From Stenotrophomonas pavanii (GTDB lineage Bacteria > Pseudomonadota > Gammaproteobacteria > Xanthomonadales > Xanthomonadaceae): DNA of 64,000 nucleotides. Every line of letters starts with the position of its first letter. The stretch's first letter is position 1. The stretch covers positions 461,754 through 525,753 of the forward strand of contig NZ_FNFQ01000003.1 of NCBI RefSeq assembly GCF_900101175.1, read 5' to 3'. A program made the position numbers and the translations under genes. Below, in pieces: positions 1 through 8,484 of this stretch. Below the pieces are notes generated by a model, which was not told the origin of the DNA, did not search any database, and worked only from the letters and a program-made list of their open reading frames with translations.

Positions 1-895
1 CATCGTGTGGGCCTCCGGCGGTACCGTCAGCGGCGTGCCGGCCAATGCCAATCCGGCGGAAGTCATCAACATGTCGCTGGGCGGCGGCGGCACCTGCTCG
101 GCCACCTACCAGAACGCGATCAACGGCGCGGTCAGCCGCGGCACCACCGTGGTGGTCGCCGCTGGCAACAGCAACACCAACGTGTCCTCGTCGGTGCCGG
201 CCAACTGCGCCAATGTGATCGCAGTGGCGGCCACGACCTCGGCCGGTGCGCGGGCCAGCTTCTCCAACTATGGTGCCGGCATCGACATTTCCGGCCCGGG
301 CCAGAGCATCCTGTCCACCCTCAACACCGGCACCACCACGCCGGGCAGCGCCAGCTACGCGTCCTACAACGGCACCTCGATGGCGGCCCCGCATGTGGCC
401 GGTGTGGTTGCACTGATGCAGTCGGTGGCGCCGAGCCCGCTGAGCCCGGCGCAGGTCGAGAGCATCATCAAGAGCACCGCACGCCCGCTGCCGGGCGCCT
501 GCTCGGGGGGCTGCGGCGCCGGCATCATCGACGCCAACGCGGCGGTCACCGCAGCGATCAACGGCGGTGGCAACCCGAACCCGGGTGGCAACGTGCTGCA
601 GAACAATGTGCCGGTGACCGGCCTGGGCGCTGCGACCGGTGCCGAGCTGAACTACACCGTCGCCGTCCCGGCCGGCAGCACCCAGCTGCGCGTGGCGATC
701 AGTGGCGGCAGCGGCGATGCCGACCTGTACGTGCGCCAGGGCAGTGCCCCGACCGATACCACCTACACCTGCCGCCCGTACCTGAGTGGCAACAGCGAGA
801 CCTGCACCATCAACAGTCCCGCCGCCGGGACCTGGTACGTGCGGGTGAAGGCGTACAGCACCTTCTCGGGCGTGACCCTCAGCGCCCAGTACTGA
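1..895 (+). CDS. Subtilisin-like serine protease (S8) with C-terminal PPC domain, 5' truncated
   Basis: This is the C-terminal ~297 residues of a secreted S8 family protease; the start and the Asp and His catalytic regions lie before the window. The oxyanion Asn region (AAGNSN) and the catalytic Ser motif NGTSMAAPHVAG are visible, so the end of the catalytic domain is intact. After a Gly/Asn/Pro-rich linker comes a bacterial pre-peptidase C-terminal (PPC) domain with the typical GSGDADLYVR stretch, common in secreted Xanthomonadaceae proteases. It ends at TGA 893-895, followed directly by a strong terminator. It probably acts outside the cell after type II secretion, by family knowledge. Which paralogue it is cannot be told from the fragment. 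Confidence 0.93.
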   Translation, partial: IVWASGGTVSGVPANANPAEVINMSLGGGGTCSATYQNAINGAVSRGTTVVVAAGNSNTNVSSSVPANCANVIAVAATTSAGARASFSNYGAGIDISGPGQSILSTLNTGTTTPGSASYASYNGTSMAAPHVAGVVALMQSVAPSPLSPAQVESIIKSTARPLPGACSGGCGAGIIDANAAVTAAINGGGNPNPGGNVLQNNVPVTGLGAATGAELNYTVAVPAGSTQLRVAISGGSGDADLYVRQGSAPTDTTYTCRPYLSGNSETCTINSPAAGTWYVRVKAYSTFSGVTLSAQY

Positions 896-918
896 GCCCA
901 AGACCCTCTCCAAGGGCA

Positions 919-948
919 CGCCCTGGCTTCGGCCGGGGCGTTTTTTCC
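919..948 (+). terminator. Rho-independent terminator of the subtilase gene
   Basis: A 9-bp stem (919-927 with 932-940, one G-T pair) closes on a TTCG tetraloop and is followed by six T residues at 941-946. It sits 24 bases after the protease stop codon. Confidence 0.92.
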
Positions 949-983
949 TGGGTGGATGTCGACCCTGGTCGGCGCCCTGTTCC

Positions 984-1469
984 TCAGACCGACTCGAAGC
1001 GGTTGGCCGCCACGTTCTTGCGCACGTGCTGCGGGTCGAAGATCCGCCCGTTCATCGCGATGTACACGCCGCTCGGCAGCGACTGCACCGCACCGATCGC
1101 ACAGCCGATGTTGAACTCGGCATCCGAGCCGCGGAAGCGGGCCGGGCTCAGCGCGCCGGTCATCACGATGGTCTTGTCCGGGATCGTCGCCAGCACCTTG
1201 CCGGTCTGCACCATCGAATCGGTGCCATGGGTCACCAGCACGTGCCGGGTCGGCTGCGCGGCGATGGTGGCACGGATCAGCTCGCGGTCCTCGTCGTTGA
1301 TGTGCAGCGAATCCTTGCGCAGGATCGGGATCACGTTGAAGCGGAACGTCACGCCCAGCTCGCGCAGGATCATGCCGATCTGCGGATCGCCGATCTGGTA
1401 GTCCGACTTGTCGTCGAAGTAGATCTTGTCGATCGTGCCACCGGTGGTGACGACCAGGAGCTCTTCCAT
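984..1469 (-). CDS. Small asparaginase-domain protein (N-terminal domain only)
   Basis: About 161 residues that match only the N-terminal half of type I/II L-asparaginases. The first signature TTGGTID is at residues 7-13 and the second HGTDSM follows in mid-protein, supplying the two Thr and the Asp of the active site. The C-terminal domain of the usual ~330-residue enzyme is missing. The stop codon is clean and no remnant is seen downstream, so this looks like a stable single-domain family and not a fresh truncation. The start at MEELL (1469) is chosen by comparison with the conserved strand; in-frame ATGs at 1472 and 1478 are alternatives, and no clear Shine-Dalgarno decides. Whether it hydrolyses asparagine or only binds it is unknown. 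Confidence 0.8.
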   Translation of the reverse strand: MEELLVVTTGGTIDKIYFDDKSDYQIGDPQIGMILRELGVTFRFNVIPILRKDSLHINDEDRELIRATIAAQPTRHVLVTHGTDSMVQTGKVLATIPDKTIVMTGALSPARFRGSDAEFNIGCAIGAVQSLPSGVYIAMNGRIFDPQHVRKNVAANRFESV

Positions 1470-1548
1470 CATGTGCATGCGCGAAACCAGGACAGGGACT
1501 GCGGCGCGGGGCCAGGAATGCAGATGATAAGGCCCTGCGCGCGCAGCG

Positions 1549-1884
1549 TCAGCGCCGCTTGCCGAAGCGGGCGCGCAGGCCGGGCAGGCTGGCGCTGAAG
1601 ATCACCAGCAGCGCCAGCGCGATCTCGATCAGCGCCAGCCAGCGTGTTTCCGGGTGGCTCCAGGCGCTCATCACGCCGTGGCTGAACCAGCCCAGCGCCA
1701 GCACCGAGGCCCAGAAGCCGGCCTTGCGCCAGCCCAGGCGCACGGCGATGGCCAGTGCCAGCGGTGGGGCGGTGAACACCAGCTGGGTGGCCAGCCAGTG
1801 CCTGTCATTGATGAACCAGCCGGCAAACAGCGCGGCCAGCCCCATCAGGGCCAGCAGCAGCACCGTGCGCGGCGCCCGGCTCAT
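1549..1884 (-). CDS. DUF2069-type inner-membrane protein
   Basis: A 111-residue, very hydrophobic protein with about four predicted membrane segments (around residues 7-25, 34-50, 58-72 and 85-100) and a basic tail ending GKRR. Its ATG overlaps the stop of wrbA by four bases (ATGA), so the two are translationally coupled. Small DUF2069 proteins next to wrbA are a recurrent pair in Xanthomonadaceae and pseudomonads. The function is not known. Confidence 0.85.
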   Translation of the reverse strand: MSRAPRTVLLLALMGLAALFAGWFINDRHWLATQLVFTAPPLALAIAVRLGWRKAGFWASVLALGWFSHGVMSAWSHPETRWLALIEIALALLVIFSASLPGLRARFGKRR

Positions 1885-2474
1885 CGGGCCAACCGCTGCG
1901 CGATGTCGGCCACCCGGCGCCCCAGCGCGCGCGCCAGCACCGCTTCGTCGTCGGTCGGCTGCGGATCGTCGGCGGCACCGGCCACATGGCTTGCGCCGTA
2001 GGGTGTACCGCCGCTGGTGGTATGGCTCAGCGCCGGCTCGGTGAACGGGATGCCGACGATCACGCAGCCGTGGTGCAGCAGTGGCACCTGCATCGACAGC
2101 AGGGTCGACTCCTGCCCGCCGTGCATTGACGCGGTGGAGGTGAACACGCCCGCCGGTTTGCCGGACAGGGTGCCGTTGACCCATTCGGCGCCCAGCCCGT
2201 CCAGGAAGTGCTTGACCGGCGCGGCCATGTTGCCGAAGCGGGTAGGGCTGCCCAGCAGCAGGCCCTGGCAGTCGGCCAGGTCCTGCACGCTCACGTAGGG
2301 CGCGCCATCGTCGGGTACCGGTGGCTGCGCGGTCTGGGTCACGGCGGCCACCGGCGGCACTGTGCGCAGGCGCGCGGTCATGCCCGGCACCTCGCCGATG
2401 CCCCGCGCGATCTGGCGCGCCAGCCGTGCCACCGAACCGCCCCGGCTGTAGTACAGCACCAGAATCTCGCCCAT
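1881..2474 (-). CDS. wrbA: NAD(P)H:quinone oxidoreductase / flavodoxin-like WrbA
   Basis: A 197-residue flavodoxin-fold protein. The N-terminal strand and FMN phosphate loop read ILVLYYSRGGSVARLA. The GSPTRFGNMAAPVKHFLDGLG segment is the WrbA flavin/aromatic loop. WrbA proteins are tetrameric FMN enzymes that reduce quinones by two electrons in the cytoplasm. The start at MGEILV is supported by GAGGAG about 11 bases upstream; longer in-frame starts add a non-conserved leader. It is coupled to the following membrane-protein gene by an ATGA overlap and is divergent from the yihY-type gene 77 bases away. Confidence 0.92.
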   Translation of the reverse strand: MGEILVLYYSRGGSVARLARQIARGIGEVPGMTARLRTVPPVAAVTQTAQPPVPDDGAPYVSVQDLADCQGLLLGSPTRFGNMAAPVKHFLDGLGAEWVNGTLSGKPAGVFTSTASMHGGQESTLLSMQVPLLHHGCVIVGIPFTEPALSHTTSGGTPYGASHVAGAADDPQPTDDEAVLARALGRRVADIAQRLAR

Positions 2475-2551
2475 CGTGCCCGCTTCTCCTCGTCGTGTGG
2501 CCACCAGTATGGCTATCCTGCGAGCATTCCGCATCGGGTACCCTTTCGCCG

Positions 2552-3826
2552 ATGGAACCTTTGGATACGCTCAACCTGTGGATGGAGCGCGCGCGGGATC
2601 GCGCACGGGCCATCAGCTTCGGCCGCTTCCTGTGGCACCGCTTCCTCGACGACCGCCTGTTCCAGGCAGCGGCGGCGCTGGCGTACACCACGGTGTTCGC
2701 GCTGGTGCCGCTGGCAATCGTGGTGTTCGGTGTGCTGTCGGCCTTCCCCGTCTTCGACCGCTGGAGCGACCAGCTCAGCGACTACGTGTTCTCCAACTTC
2801 GTGCCCTCCGCGGCACGCGCCGCCGAAGGCTACCTGCGGCAGTTCTCGGCCAGTGCCGGGCAGCTGACGGCGGCCGGCTTCATCGCGCTGGTGGTATCGC
2901 TGCTGATCACGCTCAACAGCGTGGAAGAGACCTTCAACCAGATCTGGCGGGTCGGCTCGACCCGGCCCAAGCTGACCCGCTTCCTGGTCTACTGGACCGT
3001 GCTGACCCTGGGCGCGATGCTTGCCGCTGCGTCGCTGGCGGTGTCGGCGCGGGTGTTCGCCATGCCGTTGTTCGGTACCCAGGAGGGCCGGTGGCTGGCC
3101 GAACTGGCGCTGCGGCTGGCGCCGATCCTGATCGAGTTCGTCTGCATCACGCTGATGTTCCGGGTGGTGCCGCACCACACGGTGAAATGGCGGCATGCCG
3201 TGCCCGGCGCGATCCTGGCGGCGGTCATCCTGGAACTGGTGAAGTGGGGCATCGGTGCCTATCTGGGCAGCTTCCAGTCCTACCAGAAGCTGTATGGCAC
3301 GGTGGCGTTCGTGCCGATCCTGTTGCTGTGGATCTACCTGTGCTGGGTGGCGGTGCTGCTGGGGGCGTCGCTGGCTTCGTCGATGGCCGCCTTCCGCTAC
3401 CAGCCGGTGGAACTGCGCCTGCCGCAGGGCTATGAGTTCTATGGACTGCTGCGCCTGCTTGGCCGCTTCCAGCATGCACGGGCCAAGGGCAAAGGCCTGG
3501 CCGATGACGAGATCCTGCGGCTGGAACCGATGCTGACCGATTCGCTGCTGCAGGACCTGATCTGCAACCTGCAGGAGATCGACCTGCTGCGCCGCGATGA
3601 GCGCGGCGAGTGGCTGCTGTCACGCGACCTGGACCAGGTCAGCCTGGCCGATCTGTACGAATGCACCCAGCTGCGCATCCCGGTGGCCGAGCAGCACCTG
3701 CCGTACCGTGACGACAGCCTGGGCCGTGCCGCGTTGGCGGCGCTGGACGATCTGCGGCTGCCCCTGCGCGAACGCCTGAAGCGACGGGTCAGCGATATCT
3801 ATACCGATTCTGGAGACATGCCATGA
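2552..3826 (+). CDS. YihY/BrkB family inner-membrane protein
   Basis: A 424-residue protein of the YihY (formerly BrkB, 'RNase BN') family. It has about six membrane helices in the first 290 residues. Family hallmarks are visible: the N-terminal FQAAAALAYTTVFALVPL segment, the LNSVEETFNQIW loop and SYQKLYGTVAFVPILLLWIY. A ~130-residue cytoplasmic tail with winged-helix-like character follows, as in the longer proteobacterial members. It is not a ribonuclease; transport of lipids or amphiphiles has been proposed for relatives. The ATG at 2552 precedes the conserved MEPLDTLNLW start. Its stop overlaps the next start by four bases. Confidence 0.9.
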   Translation: MEPLDTLNLWMERARDRARAISFGRFLWHRFLDDRLFQAAAALAYTTVFALVPLAIVVFGVLSAFPVFDRWSDQLSDYVFSNFVPSAARAAEGYLRQFSASAGQLTAAGFIALVVSLLITLNSVEETFNQIWRVGSTRPKLTRFLVYWTVLTLGAMLAAASLAVSARVFAMPLFGTQEGRWLAELALRLAPILIEFVCITLMFRVVPHHTVKWRHAVPGAILAAVILELVKWGIGAYLGSFQSYQKLYGTVAFVPILLLWIYLCWVAVLLGASLASSMAAFRYQPVELRLPQGYEFYGLLRLLGRFQHARAKGKGLADDEILRLEPMLTDSLLQDLICNLQEIDLLRRDERGEWLLSRDLDQVSLADLYECTQLRIPVAEQHLPYRDDSLGRAALAALDDLRLPLRERLKRRVSDIYTDSGDMP

Positions 3827-4401
3827 CCCGCAAGACCCCGTTGCCGCTGCTGCTTCCAGTGGCCCTGATGCTGGCCCTGGCGGCCTGCAACAAGCCGGCC
3901 CAGGAACCGGCGCCGGCCCGCAGCCAGCCGCCGGCGCAGGCGCCCACCCCAAGTGCCCCGGCACCTGCGGAGGAGACGCCGGCCGAGCGCACCACGGCCG
4001 AGTTCCCGACGCTGAAGATGAAGGCGGTGGACGGCAGCGACTACGACCTGGCCGCGCATCGCGGGAAGTGGGTGGTGGTGAACTTCTGGGCCACCTGGTG
4101 CGCACCGTGCCGCAAGGAGATGCCCGAGCTGTCGGCGTTGCATGCGATGCGCAGCAACATCGAAGTGGTCGGCCTGGCCTATGAGGACATCGCGGCACCG
4201 GAAATGCAGTCGTTCCTGGCCAAGCATCCGGTGACCTATCCGATCGTCATCGTGGATCCGTTCGATCCGCCGGCGGACTTCGCCACACCGCGCGGCCTGC
4301 CGCTGACGCATCTGCTGGACCCGCAGGGCAAGCTGGCCCACACCTTCCTTGGCCCGGTGACCGCCGCCGACATCGAAAAGCAGATCGCTGCTGCCAAGTA
4401 A
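3823..4401 (+). CDS. TlpA-like thioredoxin-fold lipoprotein
   Basis: 192 residues. A lipoprotein signal peptide ends in LAAC (Cys22), followed by a ~35-residue Ala/Pro-rich tether. The thioredoxin domain carries the redox motif WCAPC (Trp92-Cys96) inside [20 protein letters not shown] and a cis-Pro loop near LPLTHLLD. Such proteins are periplasmic, membrane-anchored thiol-disulfide oxidoreductases of the TlpA/ResA type that keep partner cysteines reduced. The partner cannot be deduced; there are no cytochrome c maturation genes nearby. It is translationally coupled to the yihY-type gene (ATGA). Confidence 0.9.
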   Translation: MTRKTPLPLLLPVALMLALAACNKPAQEPAPARSQPPAQAPTPSAPAPAEETPAERTTAEFPTLKMKAVDGSDYDLAAHRGKWVVVNFWATWCAPCRKEMPELSALHAMRSNIEVVGLAYEDIAAPEMQSFLAKHPVTYPIVIVDPFDPPADFATPRGLPLTHLLDPQGKLAHTFLGPVTAADIEKQIAAAK

Positions 4402-4860
4402 TGGGGTTGGGCGGCAGGGCCTGCGGCCCTGCACCCGCGGACGCGGTAGTGCCGGCCGCTGGCCGGCAGCAACAGCGGGCTACCCGTGGGACACCGCCCC
4501 ACCTCTGACAGATTTCTGCGATCTGGTAGATCCACGCCGTGCGTGGATGAATTTCTGTCAGATATCGAAATCAATCTGGGGTCGGATCCGTTTTCCTGCG
4601 GAAAACGGATCCGACCCCATGCCATTCCGACAGCTCGCAAGAATCTGTCGAAGGCGGGGTGGGTCCGGTTGAGGGGGCGTGAGCCGCATGGATGCGGCGA
4701 CCGAGCTTACAGGGACGTACTTGCAGCGCCCCCCGCACCCGGACCCGCCCCGCCATCCCTTAGGAAGCCCGCCGTTTCTGTTGCTTCGGCTGTTGCTGTT
4801 GCTGCCGGCCAGCGGCCGGCACTACCGCAGGTGCAGGGCCGCAGGCCCTGCCGACCCACC
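4402..4860. repeat. Non-coding repeat cluster: two inverted composite modules around a long hairpin
   Basis: No gene is supported in these 459 bases. From left to right there are: a palindrome GGCAGGGC/GCCCTGC, a SMAG (GTAG head 4446-4449), a CAACAG remnant and CACCGCCCCACC...CTGACAGATTTC (4410-4515); a second SMAG of another sequence class (4526-4548); a 43-bp perfect hairpin (4577-4619); and then a longer composite module on the other strand (4641-4860) with a ~100-bp palindrome (4653-4754), a CAACAG/GAAGCAACAG microsatellite, an inverted SMAG (4803-4825) and the GGCAGGGC palindrome. The left module lacks the ~100-bp palindrome that the right one keeps. Confidence 0.85.
4577..4619. repeat. 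Perfect 20-bp inverted repeat (GGGTCGGATCC hairpin family)
   Basis: The arms 4577-4596 and 4600-4619 are perfectly complementary around the three-base loop TGC. Two relatives with the same outer GGGTCGGATC but different inner stem bases lie at 50582-50618 and 51223-51261. A T-tract, as in a simple terminator, is absent. Confidence 0.95.
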
Positions 4861-5643
4861 CTAATCCTCGACCGGGAAGTCCTCGATCGGCTTCAGCACA
4901 TCGTAGTGCTCACGATGCAGCTTGCCCTTCAGCTTCGGCAGCTCCGGCAACGGCGCGTCCACCCGCGTGTCCGGCAACCGGTCCAGCAGGTTGCGCACCA
5001 GCGTCAACCGGCCCAGCCGCTGGTCATTGAAATCCACCAGCGTCCACGGCGCCGCCTCGCGATGCGTCGCGCGCAGCATCGCCTCGCGGGCTTCGGTATA
5101 GGCGCTGTACTTGCTGCGCGATTTCAGGTCGACCGGGGACAGCTTCCAGCCCTTCAGTGGATCGAGATGGCGCTCGGCGAAGCGCTTTTCCTGCTGCTCC
5201 TGGTCCACGCACAGCCAGTACTTGAACAGCAGGATGCCGTCGTCCACCAGCAGCTGCTCGAACACCGGTGCCTGGCGCAGGAACTGCTGGTACTCGGTTT
5301 CGCTGCAATAGCCCATCACCCGCTCGACGCCCGCGCGGTTGTACCAGCTGCGGTCCATCAGCACGATCTCGCCGGCGGCGGGAAGATGCGAGGCATAGCG
5401 CTGGAAATACCACTGCGTGGCTTCGCGGTCGGTAGGCTTGGGCAACGCCACCACCCGGCATTGGCGCGGGTTGAGATGCTGGCTGATGGCCTGGATCGCG
5501 CCGCCTTTGCCTGCCGTATCCCGTCCCTCGAACAGCACCAGCAGGCGTTGCCCGCTGTGCTGCACCCAGCGCGCCATCGCGGTCAGTTCCAGCTGCAGCG
5601 GCAGCAGCAGTTCGTCGTAGTCCTTGCGCTTGAGCTTGGCCAT
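4861..5643 (-). CDS. ppk2: Polyphosphate kinase 2 (PPK2 family)
   Basis: 260 residues, a one-domain PPK2. Walker A GRDTAGKGG is at residues 40-48, the Walker B/lid region MDRSWYNRAGVERVMGY starts at Asp97, and KSRSKYSAYTEAREAML lies in the C-terminal part, all diagnostic for the family. PPK2 enzymes phosphorylate nucleoside di- or monophosphates with polyphosphate as donor in the cytoplasm. Domain length and motifs suggest a class I-type (NDP-phosphorylating) enzyme, but substrate class cannot be fixed from sequence alone. The start at MAKLKRKDYDE is taken because the in-frame extension upstream is unlike the family. Its 3' end abuts the repeat cluster 4402-4860. Confidence 0.92.
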   Translation of the reverse strand: MAKLKRKDYDELLLPLQLELTAMARWVQHSGQRLLVLFEGRDTAGKGGAIQAISQHLNPRQCRVVALPKPTDREATQWYFQRYASHLPAAGEIVLMDRSWYNRAGVERVMGYCSETEYQQFLRQAPVFEQLLVDDGILLFKYWLCVDQEQQEKRFAERHLDPLKGWKLSPVDLKSRSKYSAYTEAREAMLRATHREAAPWTLVDFNDQRLGRLTLVRNLLDRLPDTRVDAPLPELPKLKGKLHREHYDVLKPIEDFPVED

Positions 5644-5689
5644 CGTCACACCACGCGGGGAGGAAGCCCGAGCGTAGCGCAGCGGTGGC

Positions 5690-7396
5690 TCAGGCGATGT
5701 CGACGCCCTGCCAGCCCTGCTCGCTGGCCAGTCGCTGCAGCAGCGCCGACAGGTCGCGGGCGAACCCGGCCATGTCGAACAGGCCACTGCGGTCGCGCGC
5801 CTGCGCCAGCTCGGCGCGCAGCGCGGCCAGGGCCGATGGGTCGTTGCCCAATGCGCTGGCGGCGGCGATGAACGCCGCATCGTCGACAGCATTCATCCGC
5901 GAAAGACCCAGATGATGGTTGAGGCTGCCGGCCACGCGCGCGGCGAAGGTATCGCCCGGGCAGGTCAGCACCGGGCAGCCGGCCCACAGCGCATCGGAAG
6001 CGGTGGTGTGCGCGTTGTACGGATGCGTGTCGAGGAACAGGTCGGCCAGTTGATACCGGGCCAGGTACTGCGGGTGCGGCAGCTTGGCCATGAACACCAG
6101 GCGCGCCGGATCCACGCCTGCCGCCTGCGCGGCAGCGCGCAGGCGGGCGTCGGCCTGGCCCGGGCCGGACAGCAGCCACAGCACGCTGCCCGGCACCGCC
6201 TGCAGCACGGCGAACGCGCGGCCCATGCTGCGCGGGTTGAGCTTGTAGCTGTTGTTGAAGCAGCAGAACACCACGCCATGTTCGGGCAGGCCGCACTCGG
6301 CGCGGGACGGGGACGGCTCCAGCGCGCGGGTGTTGTCCGAGGGCTGGAAGGCCCGTGGCAGGCGCAGGACGCGTTCGCTGAAGTGCGGTTCCAGCGATGC
6401 CGGCAGCACGAATTCATCGGCGACCACGGCGTCCAGCCAGCGCGCGCCCGAGGTGCCGGGGTAGGCCAGCCAGTTCAGCTGCAACGGGGCAGGGCGCATG
6501 GCCAGCACTTCGGGCGTGCCACCGCCACCCCAGCCGCGCAGGTCGAACAGCAGGTCGATGCCCTGCGCACGGATGCGGGCCGCGATGTCGGCATGCCGCA
6601 GCGCGGCCACGTCATGCAGGCGGGTCGCGGCCTGCAGGCGGTCGCGGATGCGGCTGCCATCGGCGCGGTTCAGCGCGAACAGGTGCAGCTGCAGCGCCGG
6701 GTCATGACGCAGGTGTTCGAGCAGGGCCACGGTCAGTAGCCCGGTGGGATGGGCACCGAAGCCATTGGAAAGGAAGCCGACGCGCAACGGGCCGCGCGTG
6801 CGCATCTTCACCGCTGGCAAGGGCCGCACCGAGCCGGCGATGACAGCGGCGCGCGCCCGTGCACAGGCCAGCTGCTCGGCGGCACTGGCGTCTTCGCTGA
6901 GGAAGGCGAAGGGTTCCACCGCACCCTGCCCGGAAGCGAGCGCGGCGCGTACCTGCGTGGACAGCGCGTCCACGTCCTGCCAGTCACACAGGCGGCGCTG
7001 CCAGGCCAGGCGCTGGGCCGCGATGTAGGGCTCGTCGGGCATCAGCGCATGCGCGCGGCGATAGGCCGCTGCCGCGCCCTCGGCATCATCGGCATCTTCC
7101 AGTGCATGGCCCAGCCACAGCGCGATGCCCGGGTGCTGCGGCGCCAATGCCGAGGCCTGGCCGAGCAGCGCCGCCGCGTCGGCATGCGCGCCGGCCATCC
7201 AGGCCACGCGGCCCAGGCGCGCCAGTGCCTCGGGGTGGTTCGGGCGCAGCTGCAATGCACGTCGTGCGGCCTGCTCGCCGGCGGCGATGTCGCCGGCTTC
7301 CAGCTCCAGGTCGGCCAGCATCACCCAGGCGACGAAGTCACCGGGCTGGCGTGCGATCGCCTGCTGCAGGTGCTGCCGCTGCTGCCAGGCCGACAT
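5690..7396 (-). CDS. TPR-containing O-GlcNAc transferase-like (SPINDLY family) glycosyltransferase
   Basis: 568 residues. Roughly residues 1-170 are TPR-like helical repeats (AWVMLADLELEAGDIAAGEQAARRAL and following). From about residue 210 comes a GT41-type catalytic region with LRVGFLSNGFGAHPTGLL, FDLRGWGGGGTPEVLAMRPAP, WLAYPGTSG and FCCFNNSYKLNP, and a C-terminal donor-binding part with DTHPYNAHTTASDALWAGCPVLT. These are conserved in bacterial relatives of eukaryotic OGT/SPINDLY, which transfer a sugar from a nucleotide donor to Ser/Thr of proteins. Substrate and sugar are unknown. The start MSAWQQRQ lies five bases after the prfA stop, so it is probably cotranscribed with hemA and prfA. 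The SPINDLY-type neighbour of prfA is unusual outside Xanthomonadaceae. Confidence 0.88.
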   Translation of the reverse strand: MSAWQQRQHLQQAIARQPGDFVAWVMLADLELEAGDIAAGEQAARRALQLRPNHPEALARLGRVAWMAGAHADAAALLGQASALAPQHPGIALWLGHALEDADDAEGAAAAYRRAHALMPDEPYIAAQRLAWQRRLCDWQDVDALSTQVRAALASGQGAVEPFAFLSEDASAAEQLACARARAAVIAGSVRPLPAVKMRTRGPLRVGFLSNGFGAHPTGLLTVALLEHLRHDPALQLHLFALNRADGSRIRDRLQAATRLHDVAALRHADIAARIRAQGIDLLFDLRGWGGGGTPEVLAMRPAPLQLNWLAYPGTSGARWLDAVVADEFVLPASLEPHFSERVLRLPRAFQPSDNTRALEPSPSRAECGLPEHGVVFCCFNNSYKLNPRSMGRAFAVLQAVPGSVLWLLSGPGQADARLRAAAQAAGVDPARLVFMAKLPHPQYLARYQLADLFLDTHPYNAHTTASDALWAGCPVLTCPGDTFAARVAGSLNHHLGLSRMNAVDDAAFIAAASALGNDPSALAALRAELAQARDRSGLFDMAGFARDLSALLQRLASEQGWQGVDIA

Positions 7397-7401
7397 CGCG
7401 C

Positions 7402-8484
7402 TCAGCCCGCCGACAGCTGGGCCAGGGCATCGACCTGGTGTTCGTGGCTGAGCCGCTGCAGCAGCGGGTCGAGGTCGCCGGCGAGGATGTTGGGCAGGTC
7501 GTACAGGGTCAGGCCTTCCACGCGATGGTCGGTGATCCGGCCCTGCGGGAAGTTGTAGGTGCGGATGCGCTGGCTGCGGTCGCCGCTGCCGACCTGCAGG
7601 CGCCGCGATTCGGCCTGCGCGGCGTCCTGGCGCTGGCGCTCGGCATCGAGCAGCTGCGCCTTCAGGCGCTTCATCGCCTTGTCGCGGTTGGCGTGCTGGC
7701 TGCGCTCGGTCTGGCACTCCACCACCACGCCGGTCGGCACGTGGGTGATGCGGATCGCCGATTCGGTCTTGTTGACGTGCTGGCCACCGGCGCCGGACGA
7801 GCGGAACGTATCCACCTTCAGGTCGGCCGGGTTGATGACGATGTCATCGACCTCGTCGGCCTCGGGAATGATCGCCACAGTCGCCGCCGAGGTGTGGATG
7901 CGGCCCTGTGATTCGGTGGCCGGCACGCGCTGCACGCGATGCGTGCCCGATTCGAACTTCAGGCGCGAGAACGCACCGCGGCCGACCACGCGCGCCACCA
8001 CTTCCTTGTAGCCCCCATGCTCACCCGGGCTGTCCGATTCGATCTCGACCTTCCAGCCCTGGCGTTCGGCATAGCGGGCGTACATGCGGAACAGGTCGCC
8101 GGCGAAGATCGCCGCCTCATCGCCGCCGGTGCCGGCGCGCACTTCCAGGAACAGGTTGCCGTCGTCGCGCGGGTCACGCGGCACCAGCAGCAGCGCAAGC
8201 TCCTGCTCCAGTGCCTGCAGGCGCGCCTGCGCGGCGGCGATTTCCTCCTCGGCCAGCTCGCGCAGGTCGGGGTCGGCGCGCATGCCTTCGGCGGCGGCCA
8301 GGTCGGCCTCGGCACGGGCTTCATCGGCCAGTGCAGTGGCGACCGGTTCAAGTTGGGCGAATTCGCGCGAAAGGTCGCGGAAACGGGTGTTGTCGGCGAC
8401 CACGTCGGGTTCGGCGAGCAGGCGTTCCAGTTCTTCGCGGCGCTCGGCCAGCGCTTCCAGCTTACGGCGCAGGGTCGGCGTCAT
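7402..8484 (-). CDS. prfA: Peptide chain release factor 1
   Basis: 360 residues, full length for RF1. The stop-codon recognition tripeptide is PAT (residues 188-190, in [14 protein letters not shown]), which marks RF1 (UAA/UAG), not RF2 (SPF). The peptidyl-tRNA hydrolysis motif GGQ is at residues 233-235 in [15 protein letters not shown]. The start overlaps the end of hemA by 23 bases, an arrangement (hemA-prfA) common in gammaproteobacteria. Confidence 0.98.
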   Translation of the reverse strand: MTPTLRRKLEALAERREELERLLAEPDVVADNTRFRDLSREFAQLEPVATALADEARAEADLAAAEGMRADPDLRELAEEEIAAAQARLQALEQELALLLVPRDPRDDGNLFLEVRAGTGGDEAAIFAGDLFRMYARYAERQGWKVEIESDSPGEHGGYKEVVARVVGRGAFSRLKFESGTHRVQRVPATESQGRIHTSAATVAIIPEADEVDDIVINPADLKVDTFRSSGAGGQHVNKTESAIRITHVPTGVVVECQTERSQHANRDKAMKRLKAQLLDAERQRQDAAQAESRRLQVGSGDRSQRIRTYNFPQGRITDHRVEGLTLYDLPNILAGDLDPLLQRLSHEHQVDALAQLSAG

